A program made the translations under genes and the position numbers. Below the pieces are notes generated by a model. The model made no database searches. It was not told where the DNA came from and saw only the letters and a list, made by a program, of their open reading frames with translations. 64,000 nucleotides of DNA from Seinonella peptonophila (GTDB taxonomy: Bacteria > Bacillota > Bacilli > Thermoactinomycetales > Thermoactinomycetaceae): assembly GCF_900129355.1 (NCBI RefSeq), contig NZ_FQVL01000002.1, forward strand, positions 62,001-126,000, in the 5' to 3' direction. Of the stretch, positions 1 through 9,706 are shown piece by piece (the stretch's first letter is position 1; each line of letters opens with the position of its first letter).

Positions 1-1259
1 AAGGCTTGTTCTCTGATGGGGGCAGGTAGCTTGGCTAACCAAGAATGATCACTCTCCATATTCGGATGATCTATCAGAAACTGTTTTATCTGATCCTGAT
101 TCTCTTTTTTCTCATATGTGCAAGTACTATATATGAGTATGCCGCCAGGTTTTAATAGTGAAACAGCGTGATGCAATAATGAAGATTGAATTTGCGCTAA
201 AGCATCAATATCTTTAAGATTCTTGCGCCATTTGATCTCTGGCTTTCTTTGGATCACTCCTAATCCAGAGCAAGGTGCATCTAACAATATTCGATCAGCT
301 AATTGATCAACACGTAGATTACGCGAATCACCTACATATGGTTGAATAATATCGAGCGACAATCTTTCTGCTTGCTTCGATACGAGTTGAAGTTTATGTG
401 GGTAAAGATCACAAGCTAATATTCTTCCTTGATTATGCATTAATTCCGCTATGTGCGTTGTCTTTCCTCCAGGTGCCGCACAAAGGTCAATAACAAAATC
501 GTTTGGTTTTGGATCGAGGGCTAAACTGACCAACATAGAACTCTCATCTTGTATTGTATAATATCCTTTTGAATAATGAGGGTGAGCAGCCACATTACCT
601 GCTCGCTTCAAACGGACAGCCATTTCCAGCCAAGCAGAAGGAATTGCCTCACCAGTTCCTTCATCATGCCAGCGATTCAACCATTCCTCTCGGTTCATTT
701 TTAAACGGTTAATTCGGATCGAGGTCGATGCTGGTCGAAGCTGCGCAGCAAATAGCTTGGTTGCCTCTCCCGCTCCCCACTGCTGCTCATATCTCTTGAT
801 CATCCATAGAGGTTGAGAATAAATAATCGATTTTTCCAAATGATTACTTGGTTGAGTAGGGAGAAGTGTTTCGCGCTTTCTTAAATAATTACGAAGCACA
901 CCATTGATCAAGCCAACAATTCCACGATGACCTCTATGTTTTGCCAATTGAACGGTTTCATGAATTGCTGCAAAGGAAGGGACTCGCTCAAGATAAGTTA
1001 ATTGATATATTCCCAAACGCAACACATTTCGAACCCATTTTTGCAAAGATGTTGCTTTTTTTTTTACAAGTTGATCGATCAAGTAATCAAGTGTATTTTC
1101 ACGCTGGATCACTCCATACACCAACTCAGTTACCAACCGTCGATCCAGGTCAGTCAACTGGCTTCGCTGCAAGGCTTGATTGATTAAGATTTGACTATAA
1201 CCTTTTTCTTCATCTATTTTAATGAGTATATCAAGTGCAATCTGACGTGCTGAAGACAT
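1..1259 (-). CDS. rsmB: 16S rRNA (cytosine-967-C5)-methyltransferase RsmB, 3' end cut by window edge
   Basis: This gene methylates C967 of 16S rRNA using S-adenosylmethionine. The minus-strand frame is open from an ATG at 1259 to the window edge, about 419 codons, so only some 25-30 C-terminal residues are missing compared with the usual ~445. The N-terminal third resembles the NusB-like RNA-binding domain. The SAM motif DLCAAPGGKT lies near residue 258, and the two RsmB/Sun cysteines are in DAPCSG (C330) and YSTCT (C380). GGGAGGAG precedes the ATG. It follows fmt by 133 nt in the conserved order priA-def-fmt-rsmB, so cotranscription is likely. Confidence 0.95.
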   Translation of the reverse strand, partial: MSSARQIALDILIKIDEEKGYSQILINQALQRSQLTDLDRRLVTELVYGVIQRENTLDYLIDQLVKKKATSLQKWVRNVLRLGIYQLTYLERVPSFAAIHETVQLAKHRGHRGIVGLINGVLRNYLRKRETLLPTQPSNHLEKSIIYSQPLWMIKRYEQQWGAGEATKLFAAQLRPASTSIRINRLKMNREEWLNRWHDEGTGEAIPSAWLEMAVRLKRAGNVAAHPHYSKGYYTIQDESSMLVSLALDPKPNDFVIDLCAAPGGKTTHIAELMHNQGRILACDLYPHKLQLVSKQAERLSLDIIQPYVGDSRNLRVDQLADRILLDAPCSGLGVIQRKPEIKWRKNLKDIDALAQIQSSLLHHAVSLLKPGGILIYSTCTYEKKENQDQIKQFLIDHPNMESDHSWLAKLPAPIREQA

Positions 1260-1392
1260 CTTAGTTTGGCTCCTCCCAAACAACCCTACATTTATTCATT
1301 GTAAATCCGACATGTAGTCGAAGATAATGGTTCCATGAATATTTCACGCTTTAATCCATTTCAGACTACACATCTTCAGTCTGAAACGTCGT

Positions 1393-2340
1393 CTAATCCT
1401 TCCACAGACCAAATCTTTCTCCAATTTCTAAGTGGTTCCCTTGTAGAAACTGACTTACATCCATTCGTTTCTTACCCGCAACCTGTAATTCCTGAAGCTG
1501 TAATACACCTTCACCTGTTGCGATCTGAATTCCTTCATCTGAAAAGCCTAATACAGTTCCAGGTATTTTAGTTGATATTTGCTCCAAACAAATGGCTTGC
1601 CATACTTTTACACGTTTCTCTCTCCAATATGTATAAGTACCAGGCCAAGGACAAAAAGCACGAATATGATAGTCAATTTGTTTGGCAGTTCGTTCCCATT
1701 GAATCTCTTCATCCTCGCGTTTAATGTTGGGAGCATAGGTAGCGATAGAATGATCTTGGACAACTGGCTCAATCTCACCTTTTATCAATCGTGGCAGCAA
1801 TTCTTGTAACATATCAGCCGCCAATACACTTAACTTTTGATACATATCTCCAACATCAGTCGTTGTTGTAATTGGCACACTCTGTTGCATCAACATATCT
1901 CCCGCATCAAGCTTCTCTTCCATGTACATGATCGTTACGCCTGTCTTATCTTCACCATGATAAATTGCCCAATGAATAGGCGCACCTCCACGATATTTTG
2001 GCAGCAAAGATGCATGAAGATTTATACAACGAAAAGGCGGAACTTCCAATAGTGTCGTTGGTAATATTTGACCATAGGCAGCCGTCACAATTAAATCTGG
2101 CTTTAACTGACAAATTTGCTCAAGTTCCTCTGAATCCCGAAGTCGCGCAGGTTGAAAAACAGGAATATGATGCTTCTCCGCCACAATCTTTACTGGCGGA
2201 GGTGTCAATTGGGCTTTTCTGCCCTTTTTCCGATCAGGCTGTGTCACTACACCAAGCAAGGGATACTCTTCTTGTAGCAGCATTTCTAATGCTGGAACAG
2301 CAAATTCTGGTGTGCCCATAAATAAGATACGTGGTTTCAA
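1393..2340 (-). CDS. fmt: Methionyl-tRNA formyltransferase
   Basis: Fmt transfers the formyl group of 10-formyl-THF to initiator Met-tRNA. The 315-aa protein has the Rossmann start RILFMGTPEFAVPAL and the catalytic region INLHASLLPKYRGGAP, with N107, H109 and D145 in the places of the known catalytic triad. The C-terminal OB-like tRNA-binding domain is present. The start is a TTG overlapping the def stop codon by 4 nt (CGTTGA), preceded by AGAGGAGG at about 10 nt. This gives tight translational coupling of the deformylase and formyltransferase genes, whose products act at opposite ends of formyl-Met metabolism. Confidence 0.96.
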   Translation of the reverse strand: MKPRILFMGTPEFAVPALEMLLQEEYPLLGVVTQPDRKKGRKAQLTPPPVKIVAEKHHIPVFQPARLRDSEELEQICQLKPDLIVTAAYGQILPTTLLEVPPFRCINLHASLLPKYRGGAPIHWAIYHGEDKTGVTIMYMEEKLDAGDMLMQQSVPITTTTDVGDMYQKLSVLAADMLQELLPRLIKGEIEPVVQDHSIATYAPNIKREDEEIQWERTAKQIDYHIRAFCPWPGTYTYWREKRVKVWQAICLEQISTKIPGTVLGFSDEGIQIATGEGVLQLQELQVAGKKRMDVSQFLQGNHLEIGERFGLWKD

Positions 2341-2810
2341 CGATCTGTTTCCTCCTCTGGTCGGAATATCCGATCAGCAACATCTAAGAATAAAATGCCA
2401 TTTAAATGGTCAATCTCATGTTGAAATGCACGTGCCAGATAACCCTCTGCCTCTAATTCAATCGGTTTTCCATGCCGGTCCATTCCACGTAGTCGAATCC
2501 ATTGTGCTCGACGCACTTCAGCCAATAATCCTGGTATTGAAAGGCATCCTTCTGGTGGATCAATTTGTTCACCTGATCGTTCTACAATCTCCGGGTTTAC
2601 GACCTCAATTAACCCTTCACCAATATCAACAACAATCACACGTTTTAATATCCCTACTTGTGGTGCTGCGAGCCCTACTCCTTCAGCATCATACATGGTC
2701 TCTGCCATATCATCTAGCAATTTATGCAATCGGTCATTAAATTTACTTACTTCACGTGATCTCTCCTTTAAAACTTGATTTGGATATTGAACAATTCGAC
2801 GTATTGCCAT
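2337..2810 (-). CDS. def: Peptide deformylase
   Basis: Def removes the N-formyl group from nascent proteins. The 157-aa protein carries all three motifs of this metalloenzyme: GVGLAAPQVG (44-53), EGCLS (87-91, metal ligand C89) and HEIDH (131-135). I chose the ATG at 2810 because GAGGTGG lies 5 nt upstream; an in-frame TTG at 2831 would add seven residues with no better ribosome binding site. The gene lies 47 nt after priA and overlaps fmt by 4 nt. Confidence 0.95.
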   Translation of the reverse strand: MAIRRIVQYPNQVLKERSREVSKFNDRLHKLLDDMAETMYDAEGVGLAAPQVGILKRVIVVDIGEGLIEVVNPEIVERSGEQIDPPEGCLSIPGLLAEVRRAQWIRLRGMDRHGKPIELEAEGYLARAFQHEIDHLNGILFLDVADRIFRPEEETDR

Positions 2811-2857
2811 CGATTCCACCTCATTTCCCAATAGTTATCTTTAATTGATCCAAGACT

Positions 2858-5314
2858 TCATATATAAAGTTTTTCTGGAATATGAAAATGTCCATCCCGA
2901 TCTATGATGATCCGTAAGTGCTTATCATTCGATCGTTCTTGTATTTCACGAAGCTTTTTCTTTATTTGTCCAATTAACTCTACTTCTTCTGGAAACTTCA
3001 AGAGAATCTGTATCCGATATCGATCCTTTATTCTTGGAATCATTGCTGGAACAGGCCCTAAAATCTGAATTTGTTGCCCCAAAGCGCTCCGTAATTCGCC
3101 AGCAATTTGCCCGGTTATCTGTAATAGCTTAATTTGATCAGGATGTGTAAAGAGCAATTGAACCAATCCACAAAAAGGTGGATAGAGCAATTTCTTCCTA
3201 GTATCGTATTCTTCTTTATAGAATTCTGACCAATTTTGATCCGCAACTCTTCGAATACTATAGTGATCGAGCGAATAAGATTGGATCACGACTTTACCAG
3301 GCTGTTGATGACGACCCGCTCGTCCACTTACTTGTGTCAACAATTGAAATGTTCTTTCGGCAGATCGAAAATCAGGTAGATGCAACATTGTATCAGCAGT
3401 GATAACACCCACAAGTGTCACTAAAGGAAAATCAAGCCCTTTGGCAATCATCTGTGTGCCTAATAATATATCCGCCTCATGCCTTCCAAATGCACCTAGC
3501 AATTTTTGATGTGAACCTTTTCTTGTTGTTGTATCTACATCCATGCGAATGATTCGCCATTGGGGAAAGTGACGTAATAACTCTTCTTCAACACGTTGTG
3601 TCCCTGTACCGAAATGCCTGATATGCGGACTTTCGCATTTGGGACATGTTGAAGGTAACTGTGTAGCATAACCACAATAATGACATCTTAGTGTATCATT
3701 CGTACGATGATAGGTAAGTGTAATCTCACAATGAGGACAATCGATTGTCTCACCACATGCACGGCACATGACAAAAGTCGAAAAACCCCTTCGATTCAAA
3801 AATAAAACTGCTTGTTCTCCTCGCTCAATACATCTCTGCAATTCCCGCTGTAAACTTTTACTAAACATTGAGCGATTCCCTTGACGTAATTCGTTTCGCA
3901 TATCAACTAATTCAATCGCAGGAAATGGTCGTCCTTGAACCCGTTCACTAAGTTCCAGTAATCGATATTCACCATTTTCTGCTTGATAGTAACTTTCCAT
4001 TGCAGGAGTAGCAGAACCCAGTAATAAGGTAGCACCATGATGCTTTGCACGCCACTGCGCAACTGCACGAGCATGGTATTTTGGATGATCTTCTTGTTTA
4101 TAGGAAGATTCATGTTCTTCATCAATAATAATCAAACCTAAGCGCGTAAAAGGAGCAAAGATTGCTGACCGTGCGCCAATCGCTACGCTGCAATGTCCCT
4201 CTCTGATCTTTCTCCATTCATCATATTTTTCACCATGGGAGAGACCACTATGTAAGACCGCTACTTGATCACCAAAACGACCTTTAAACCGCTCTACCAT
4301 CTGCGGAGTAAGAGAGATTTCTGGCACTAAAACAATAGCCTCTTGTTGCTTATCTAGCACTTTTGCAATCGCTTGTAAATAAAGCTCTGTTTTACCGCTT
4401 CCTGTTACACCATGCAATAAAATAGTTTCAGAATGAGGCGTAAACAGATTCCTTTCAATTTGACTATAGACAAGTTGCTGTTCCTTTGTTAAAAGAAGAG
4501 GCTTGGTTTGTAATATTTCTACATTCGCATAAGGATTTCTATTTTCTTGTCGTTCTTCCCAAAAAAGCCAATTCTCTTCGACACATTTCGTAATTGTGGA
4601 ACGTGTTGTATTTACTTCGATCAAAAGCTGTTTTAAAGGGATCGGCTCAGGCTTATCAATAAAAAATTGTAGAATCTGCCGTTGCTTTTTGTTTCGTTCT
4701 GGCAAAGTTGAAATGATTTGTAATAGTTGTGACGGTTCAATAGCCGATACATAACGAACTTTTTTTTCTGTCACACGATCATGAATCTTCATTTCAATCT
4801 GTATCTTTCCTTGCTGTACCCATTCCCGTAACCAGGATAAGCGAACATCTGGTAGTTTACAAACTTCTTCCCAATCAAGGCTACTCTTTTTCAAACGAGT
4901 ATATAGAGACGGACTAGCTGAGAAGTCCGCCGCTTGAGCATTTTCTGTAAGTGAAACCAACTTTTGATATTTCCCACGCAGCACCGCTGGAACCATTGCT
5001 TGCAGTGCAGATATTCGATGACACATATACTCATCCGCGATCCAATCACCTAACTCCACCAGTTCTTCCGTTAGTGGAGGCATGACATCCATCACTTGAA
5101 TAATCGAACGAACACGTGAAAAATCACAGTTCGACTTTATACGAGTTACATAACCGATTCGACGCTGTGAACCAAAAGGTACTTGCACACGGCTTCCTAC
5201 TTGAACCGCATCTTGTAATGTAGTTGGTATTCGATAATCAAATGGACGATCTGTTGGAGTAGCTGGAACATCCACAACAACTTCAGCATAGCTGACCTTG
5301 TTTTCGTTTTCCAT
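2858..5314 (-). CDS. priA: Primosomal protein N', replication restart helicase PriA
   Basis: PriA recognises stalled forks and reloads the replicative helicase. The 818-aa protein has the N-terminal 3'-binding domain (VDVPATPTDRPFDY), a winged-helix region, a Walker A motif GVTGSGKTE near residue 302, the Walker B box DEEH, and a zinc module of paired CxxC motifs (CRACG, CPHCE, CHYCG, CPKCE). A conserved helicase C-terminal half follows. The ATG at 5314 is preceded by AAGGTGGG at 4-5 nt; in-frame codons back to 5383 extend the frame but lack a comparable site. It sits between coaBC and def as in Bacillus. Confidence 0.95.
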   Translation of the reverse strand: MENENKVSYAEVVVDVPATPTDRPFDYRIPTTLQDAVQVGSRVQVPFGSQRRIGYVTRIKSNCDFSRVRSIIQVMDVMPPLTEELVELGDWIADEYMCHRISALQAMVPAVLRGKYQKLVSLTENAQAADFSASPSLYTRLKKSSLDWEEVCKLPDVRLSWLREWVQQGKIQIEMKIHDRVTEKKVRYVSAIEPSQLLQIISTLPERNKKQRQILQFFIDKPEPIPLKQLLIEVNTTRSTITKCVEENWLFWEERQENRNPYANVEILQTKPLLLTKEQQLVYSQIERNLFTPHSETILLHGVTGSGKTELYLQAIAKVLDKQQEAIVLVPEISLTPQMVERFKGRFGDQVAVLHSGLSHGEKYDEWRKIREGHCSVAIGARSAIFAPFTRLGLIIIDEEHESSYKQEDHPKYHARAVAQWRAKHHGATLLLGSATPAMESYYQAENGEYRLLELSERVQGRPFPAIELVDMRNELRQGNRSMFSKSLQRELQRCIERGEQAVLFLNRRGFSTFVMCRACGETIDCPHCEITLTYHRTNDTLRCHYCGYATQLPSTCPKCESPHIRHFGTGTQRVEEELLRHFPQWRIIRMDVDTTTRKGSHQKLLGAFGRHEADILLGTQMIAKGLDFPLVTLVGVITADTMLHLPDFRSAERTFQLLTQVSGRAGRHQQPGKVVIQSYSLDHYSIRRVADQNWSEFYKEEYDTRKKLLYPPFCGLVQLLFTHPDQIKLLQITGQIAGELRSALGQQIQILGPVPAMIPRIKDRYRIQILLKFPEEVELIGQIKKKLREIQERSNDKHLRIIIDRDGHFHIPEKLYI

Positions 5315-5515
5315 CAAACCCACCTTCCAAGGTGATAACCCATTAGCTGACTTCATTCTAATCATATTTTCAACTTGTTTCACACAAAAATTGAAGTTGA
5401 TACTGAAAGATTATATATACTACTCAAGATAAAGAAGATAAGTCTTCGTTCTAATTTCATATAAAAGAGAGAAAAATATATTGAGTCGCCTAACTTCAGT
5501 TGAGATGATGATCAC

Positions 5516-6721
5516 TCATCGTTTTCTCATTTTATTATTTTCTGCAATATACGTTAAGAGGCGTCGAGCCACTTCGATCTTTGTTAATTTGGGTAACGTC
5601 CATTCCTCACCATCTCGTCCATAGAGGGTCACAATATTCGTATCCGTAGAAAAACCAGCTCCAGCAACTGTCACATCATTTGCAACAATATAATCCAGCC
5701 CCTTACGCGCCAGTTTTTCTTTTGCATGATCAGCTAGATGATCGGTTTCGGCTGCAAAACCGATCAAAATTTGATCTTCCCGCTTTTGTTTTCCTATTTC
5801 CCAGGCAATGTCCTGATTTTTAACCATCTGTATAGTAAGTGAATCAGACTCTTTTTTGATTTTCTGTTTAGCAATTGTTTCTGGTCGATAGTCAGCCACA
5901 GCGGCTGTTTTAACAACAATATCAGCATGTACGAGGTTCTGCATTACTGCTTCATACATTTCCTGCGCGCTTTTAACCTGAACGGTTTGAACACCTAGTG
6001 GAGGATCAAGTGAAACAGGACCGCTGATTAAAGTTACTTTTGCTCCTAGTTCATATGCTGCTTGCGCCATTGCATAGCCCATTTTTCCAGAAGAATAATT
6101 TGAAAAATAACGTACTGGATCAAGGGGCTCAATCGTGGGTCCAGCGGTGATCAACACATGTTTTCCCTTTAGAGAAGCCTCCTGTTGAAAAAACCTATTC
6201 ACCCAATTGATAATTTGTTCAGGTTCAGCCATTCTCCCTCGACCTACATATCCGCAAGCCAATTGTCCCTCATTTGGATCAACCACATGCACACCAAGTT
6301 GTTGTAGCTTCTTCATATTCTCTTGTACCAAAGGATGATCATACATATGTACATTCATGGCAGGCGCGATCAATGTTGGGGCTTGGGTAGCTAGCCAAGT
6401 AGTGGTTAACATATCCTGTGCAAGCCCATTTGCCATCTGACCAATGGTATTGGCCGTAATTGGAGCAATGATAAATAAATCGGCGTGGTCTGCTATATCA
6501 ATGTGATTCACCACATTAGGGTTGTCCTCAGCAAATGTATCAACCGCTACTGGATTGCGGGTCAATGTTTGTAATGTTAATGGGGTGATAAATTGAGTAG
6601 CAGCTTCTGTCATCAATACCCGTACATCAGCACCTCTTTGTGTCAGTTGACTTGCAATAGTAGCTGATTTATAAGCAGCGATCCCACCTGTAATCGCAAG
6701 GACAATTCGCTTCCCTCTCAT
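5516..6721 (-). CDS. coaBC: Bifunctional phosphopantothenoylcysteine decarboxylase/synthase
   Basis: CoaBC carries out two consecutive steps of coenzyme A synthesis: joining cysteine to 4'-phosphopantothenate (CoaB, CTP-dependent) and decarboxylating the product (CoaC, FMN). The 401-aa protein has an N-terminal flavoprotein domain (AITGGIAAYKSA, PAMNVHMY, and LACGYVGRGRM with the CoaC cysteine) and a C-terminal CoaB domain beginning near residue 190 (ITAGPTIEPLDPVRY, LIGFAAET). The ATG at 6721 has AGGGGAG 9 nt upstream; a TTG at 6730 is less likely because it abuts that site. A terminator separates it from rpoZ, so it probably has its own promoter. Confidence 0.95.
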   Translation of the reverse strand: MRGKRIVLAITGGIAAYKSATIASQLTQRGADVRVLMTEAATQFITPLTLQTLTRNPVAVDTFAEDNPNVVNHIDIADHADLFIIAPITANTIGQMANGLAQDMLTTTWLATQAPTLIAPAMNVHMYDHPLVQENMKKLQQLGVHVVDPNEGQLACGYVGRGRMAEPEQIINWVNRFFQQEASLKGKHVLITAGPTIEPLDPVRYFSNYSSGKMGYAMAQAAYELGAKVTLISGPVSLDPPLGVQTVQVKSAQEMYEAVMQNLVHADIVVKTAAVADYRPETIAKQKIKKESDSLTIQMVKNQDIAWEIGKQKREDQILIGFAAETDHLADHAKEKLARKGLDYIVANDVTVAGAGFSTDTNIVTLYGRDGEEWTLPKLTKIEVARRLLTYIAENNKMRKR

Positions 6722-6768
6722 CAATTTCAACTCCCCTAGATGTTAGTGCCTTCCATATTTTACAATCT

Positions 6769-6803
6769 AAAAAAATAACAACCCAATTTGGTTGTTATTT
6801 TTT
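6769..6803 (-). terminator. Rho-independent terminator after rpoZ
   Basis: On the minus strand AATAACAACC and GGGTTGTTATT form a stem with an A/T loop followed by a run of T. It begins at the rpoZ stop codon and would end the remA-gmk-rpoZ transcript before coaBC. Confidence 0.75.
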
Positions 6804-6989
6804 TGCCGGTAATTTAATAATATCGGCAGCAATCTCTTCTAAAGCAGCGCCAACATATTTGCTTGATTGCGTCTGAACATGTGGCTCATGTCCATCCAAC
6901 AACTGCCTAGCACGTTTTGCCGCTAATACAACCAACGTATATTTACTATCTGCTTTTTCCATCAGTTGATCAACAGATGGGTACAACAT
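6795..6989 (-). CDS. rpoZ: RNA polymerase omega subunit
   Basis: Omega helps fold and assemble beta-prime in RNA polymerase. The 64-aa protein begins [10 protein letters not shown] and contains the conserved segments [16 protein letters not shown] and [10 protein letters not shown]. The ATG at 6989 has AAGGA 6 nt upstream; the in-frame ATG two codons earlier overlaps that site and is less likely. It lies 19 nt after gmk, the usual arrangement (remA-gmk-rpoZ), and its stop codon is part of the terminator stem. Confidence 0.93.
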   Translation of the reverse strand: MLYPSVDQLMEKADSKYTLVVLAAKRARQLLDGHEPHVQTQSSKYVGAALEEIAADIIKLPAKK

Positions 6990-7008
6990 ATGCATTCCTT
7001 CTTTCTTA

Positions 7009-7611
7009 TCAATGATTGATTAAAATTCGCTCACGACGACAATGTTCTGCAACAATAATCGATTGAATCCGTTCGCTCGCCTGTTCTACTTCATCGTTTA
7101 TCACAACATAATCATAATAGTGAAGCTGTTTTACTTCTTCACTAGCAGCAGTGAGACGGTGGTCAAGTGTCTTCGGCGTTTCGCTACCACGATTTTCAAT
7201 CCGTTTACGTAAATCATCAAACGTTGGTGGCAGTAAAAAGATAAAAACTCCTTCGGGAAACGACTTTTTCACTTGTAGTGCTCCTTGAACATCAATTTCA
7301 AGCAGAACATCTCGACCTTCCGCTAGTGAATTCTCAACAAATTTACGAGGTGTACCATAATAGTTTCCCACATATTCTGCCCATTCAATCAGTTCATCAT
7401 GCTCAATCATTTGTTTAAATTGATAATGAGATTTAAAAAAATAATTGAGTCCATCCTGCTCACCTTCCCGTGGAGACCGTGTAGTTGCAGAAACTGAATA
7501 AGTGAGTGTTGGAACACGTTGACGTAACGAATGACAAACAGTTCCTTTTCCCACACCTGATGGGCCAGAAACTACGATCAAAAGACCAGCTGGTTGATAT
7601 TTCGCCTCCAT
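7009..7611 (-). CDS. gmk: Guanylate kinase
   Basis: Gmk phosphorylates GMP to GDP with ATP and is essential for GTP and (p)ppGpp pools. The 200-aa protein has the P-loop GPSGVGKGT at 16-24, the GMP-binding segment [13 protein letters not shown] and the lid region around RGSETP. The ATG follows AAGGGG very closely; AGAAGGG a little further upstream may be the real binding site. It follows remA by 18 nt. Confidence 0.96.
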   Translation of the reverse strand: MEAKYQPAGLLIVVSGPSGVGKGTVCHSLRQRVPTLTYSVSATTRSPREGEQDGLNYFFKSHYQFKQMIEHDELIEWAEYVGNYYGTPRKFVENSLAEGRDVLLEIDVQGALQVKKSFPEGVFIFLLPPTFDDLRKRIENRGSETPKTLDHRLTAASEEVKQLHYYDYVVINDEVEQASERIQSIIVAEHCRRERILINH

Positions 7612-7629
7612 ACCCCTTAAATCCCTTCT

Positions 7630-7896
7630 CTATTCGGTCAAATCATCCGCTTGTTCTTTACTTGCTAAGCGATGTGCCACTGTCTCTGGCTGTACTGCTG
7701 ATAATATCACATGATCACTATCTGTAATAATAACGGCACGTGTTCTTCTTCCATATGTAGCATCGATTAAAACACCACGTTCTCGAGCCTCTTGAATGAT
7801 TCTTTTGATTGGCGCAGAATCAGGGCTAACAATCGTAACAATACGATTTGCAGAAACAATATTTCCAAAACCTATATTTACCAACTTTATACTCAA
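7630..7896 (-). CDS. remA: Extracellular matrix regulator RemA (DUF370)
   Basis: RemA is a DNA-binding activator of biofilm matrix and osmoprotection genes in Bacillus. The 88-aa protein is near-canonical: [17 protein letters not shown] followed by [11 protein letters not shown] and [12 protein letters not shown]. The start is a TTG at 7896, chosen because the family begins at this residue and AAGGAGGT lies 8 nt upstream; the frame stays open to 7947 without family similarity. The order yicC-remA-gmk-rpoZ is the standard Bacillus neighbourhood. Confidence 0.95.
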   Translation of the reverse strand: MSIKLVNIGFGNIVSANRIVTIVSPDSAPIKRIIQEARERGVLIDATYGRRTRAVIITDSDHVILSAVQPETVAHRLASKEQADDLTE

Positions 7897-8061
7897 TAGA
7901 GAGTACCTCCTTGTTTGATCATCTCTAATTAACTTTCTATATAACAATTGTTCATAATAGCTTTATAGATATTTATAAATGTACAAACTGATGAGGAGAA
8001 TCCACTTTGCTATTTTAGATGGTTTTCCCGAAACAATCAATTCATAAGTTATAAATGCAGA

Positions 8062-8949
8062 TCACTCAATATTTTGGACTTGTTCTCGCACTTTCTCCAA
8101 TTCACTTTTACTTTCTATAACCCATTGACTAATTTGTTCATGGTTAGCTTTCGAGCCTATCGTATTCATTTCTCGATTCATCTCCTGAACGATAAAGTCA
8201 AGCCTCCTTCCTACAGGCTCCTTCATTGAGAGGGCTAAGCGAAATTGGTTAAGATGACTAAGCATACGTGTAATCTCTTCTGAGACATCGGCACGATCCG
8301 CCATGATAGCTATTTCAGTTGCAATCCTCTCCCCCGCTACTTCATTCCCTTGCAGCCATTCTTGTAACCTCAATTCCAACCGTTTTTTTTGCCGTTCCAC
8401 AACTTGTGGTCCTTTCTGTTGAATTGCGAATACCCATTTTTCAATCTGTTTACTTCGACGTAATAGCTCTTCTACTAGAAATTGTCCTTCTGTTCTTCTC
8501 ATTTGCTGAATAGCCTGTATTGCTTGTAAACAAGCTTGGCTAACCGCATCTAGCTGAGTATCCACTTGTTGTGTTTCTTTTTCAACACGCCAAAGCTCCT
8601 TCCATTGGAGCAAATCTGATATGCTTAACTCACCTGGAATCTGAAACTTGGTCCGAAGCTCTTTCTGATAGTCCAACAAATCATGAAACAGCTCTTGATC
8701 GAATAATAAACTTTTTTTCTCCTCATCACCTATAATTGTTACGACTATATCAATTCGACCTCGATGCAAATGCTTTTTAATTAACTTTCGTAGGGGATCC
8801 TCGATTGCAAGCCAACTTGATGGATGTCTAACCATTACTTCTAAATAACGGTGATTAACCGATCGAATCTCAACAATATATTGTATACCCTCGATGCTGA
8901 CTTCTCCTCTACCATAGCCAGTCATACTATTGATTGAATAAGTATTCAT
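8062..8949 (-). CDS. YicC/YloC family endoribonuclease
   Basis: This 295-aa protein belongs to the YicC/YloC family, whose E. coli and B. subtilis members have been reported to be endoribonucleases. The signature SINSMTGYGRGE is at the N terminus, and the C-terminal DUF1732 region (FIVQEMNREMNTIGSKAN) is complete. Much of the middle is charged and helical. The ATG at 8949 has AAAGGAG 11 nt upstream; the longer frame to 8988 has no site. It is the first gene of the conserved yicC-remA-gmk-rpoZ run. Confidence 0.93.
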   Translation of the reverse strand: MNTYSINSMTGYGRGEVSIEGIQYIVEIRSVNHRYLEVMVRHPSSWLAIEDPLRKLIKKHLHRGRIDIVVTIIGDEEKKSLLFDQELFHDLLDYQKELRTKFQIPGELSISDLLQWKELWRVEKETQQVDTQLDAVSQACLQAIQAIQQMRRTEGQFLVEELLRRSKQIEKWVFAIQQKGPQVVERQKKRLELRLQEWLQGNEVAGERIATEIAIMADRADVSEEITRMLSHLNQFRLALSMKEPVGRRLDFIVQEMNREMNTIGSKANHEQISQWVIESKSELEKVREQVQNIE

Positions 8950-9166
8950 AAGTCTATTTTCTCCTTTAAGAATGGAAAAAGCAAGCAATGATAACGCATC
9001 ATTTTCATATGATTTTGAATATGATGATTATTCCACATCCCCCACTGTATATAGAGAGAGAGTGAATTAACCATAATTGCTTTCCTGACTCATTGATCAT
9101 TTCAAATAACCTGTTTGCCAATTGACTACTTGGCACTCACCCTTAAATAGTGCTATTTTTGCGGCT

Positions 9167-9172
9167 ATTATA
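9167..9172 (-). promoter_or_regulatory. Possible extended -10 promoter for the yicC-remA-gmk-rpoZ operon
   Basis: On the minus strand TGTTATAAT matches an extended -10 element (TGn-TATAAT), about 220 nt before yicC. No good -35 hexamer lies 16-18 nt upstream, so this is a weak call from sequence alone. Confidence 0.35.
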
Positions 9173-9238
9173 ACATATGTACAAAATAGTGAGAACCGAT
9201 GATAAACTATAAGAAATATGACAGGAGGGCAATACCTG

Positions 9239-9670
9239 ATGATCAGATATTTTATTTTAGGATCCATCATATTGTTGTCACTGATGGCATGTAGTCAAAC
9301 TAACACGCTGTCAAAAGCAAATCCGTCATCAGAAGATTTACCACCAGCGCAACAGAGTAAAAGTACTCCACTTCATCAAACGACCACATCTTCGATTGAC
9401 CCAGAATTCCCAATTCCTGAAGGCGCTAAGAAAAGCGATAAGAAGAGCAATGATCCCCAAACCTCATACGTACGATATGATTTTACAGGTTTAACCGATC
9501 CAACAAAAAGACAAAACTACTTTGAACAGATTAAAAAAGCGGGTTGGACTGAACATCCAGATGAACAGATGGGCTCTATGCATATATTTACGAAAGGGAA
9601 TAAAAGATTACAAGTAATTATACATGACGATTATTTTACTTTATCAATTCCTAAAGCATTTGCTGAGTGA
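9239..9670 (+). CDS. Small secreted lipoprotein, unknown function
   Basis: I do not recognise a named family. The 143-aa product has a type II signal peptide ending in the lipobox LMAC (cysteine near residue 17), so it should be anchored to the outer face of the membrane. A Ser/Pro/Gln-rich linker follows, then a compact alpha/beta-looking domain of about 75 residues (SYVRYDFTGLTDPTKRQNYF to FTLSIPKAFAE). The ATG at 9239 has GGAGGG 9 nt upstream. It is one of the few plus-strand genes and is convergent with pgi across a shared terminator. Confidence 0.8.
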   Translation: MIRYFILGSIILLSLMACSQTNTLSKANPSSEDLPPAQQSKSTPLHQTTTSSIDPEFPIPEGAKKSDKKSNDPQTSYVRYDFTGLTDPTKRQNYFEQIKKAGWTEHPDEQMGSMHIFTKGNKRLQVIIHDDYFTLSIPKAFAE

Positions 9671-9700
9671 AAAAAAGCACCTTTTATTGAGGTGCTTTCA
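9671..9700. terminator. Bidirectional terminator between the lipoprotein gene and pgi
   Basis: AAAGCACCT and AGGTGCTTT form a 9-bp stem with an A run on one side and T-rich sequence on the other. It lies in the 36-nt gap between two convergent genes. Confidence 0.75.
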
Positions 9701-9706
9701 TAATCG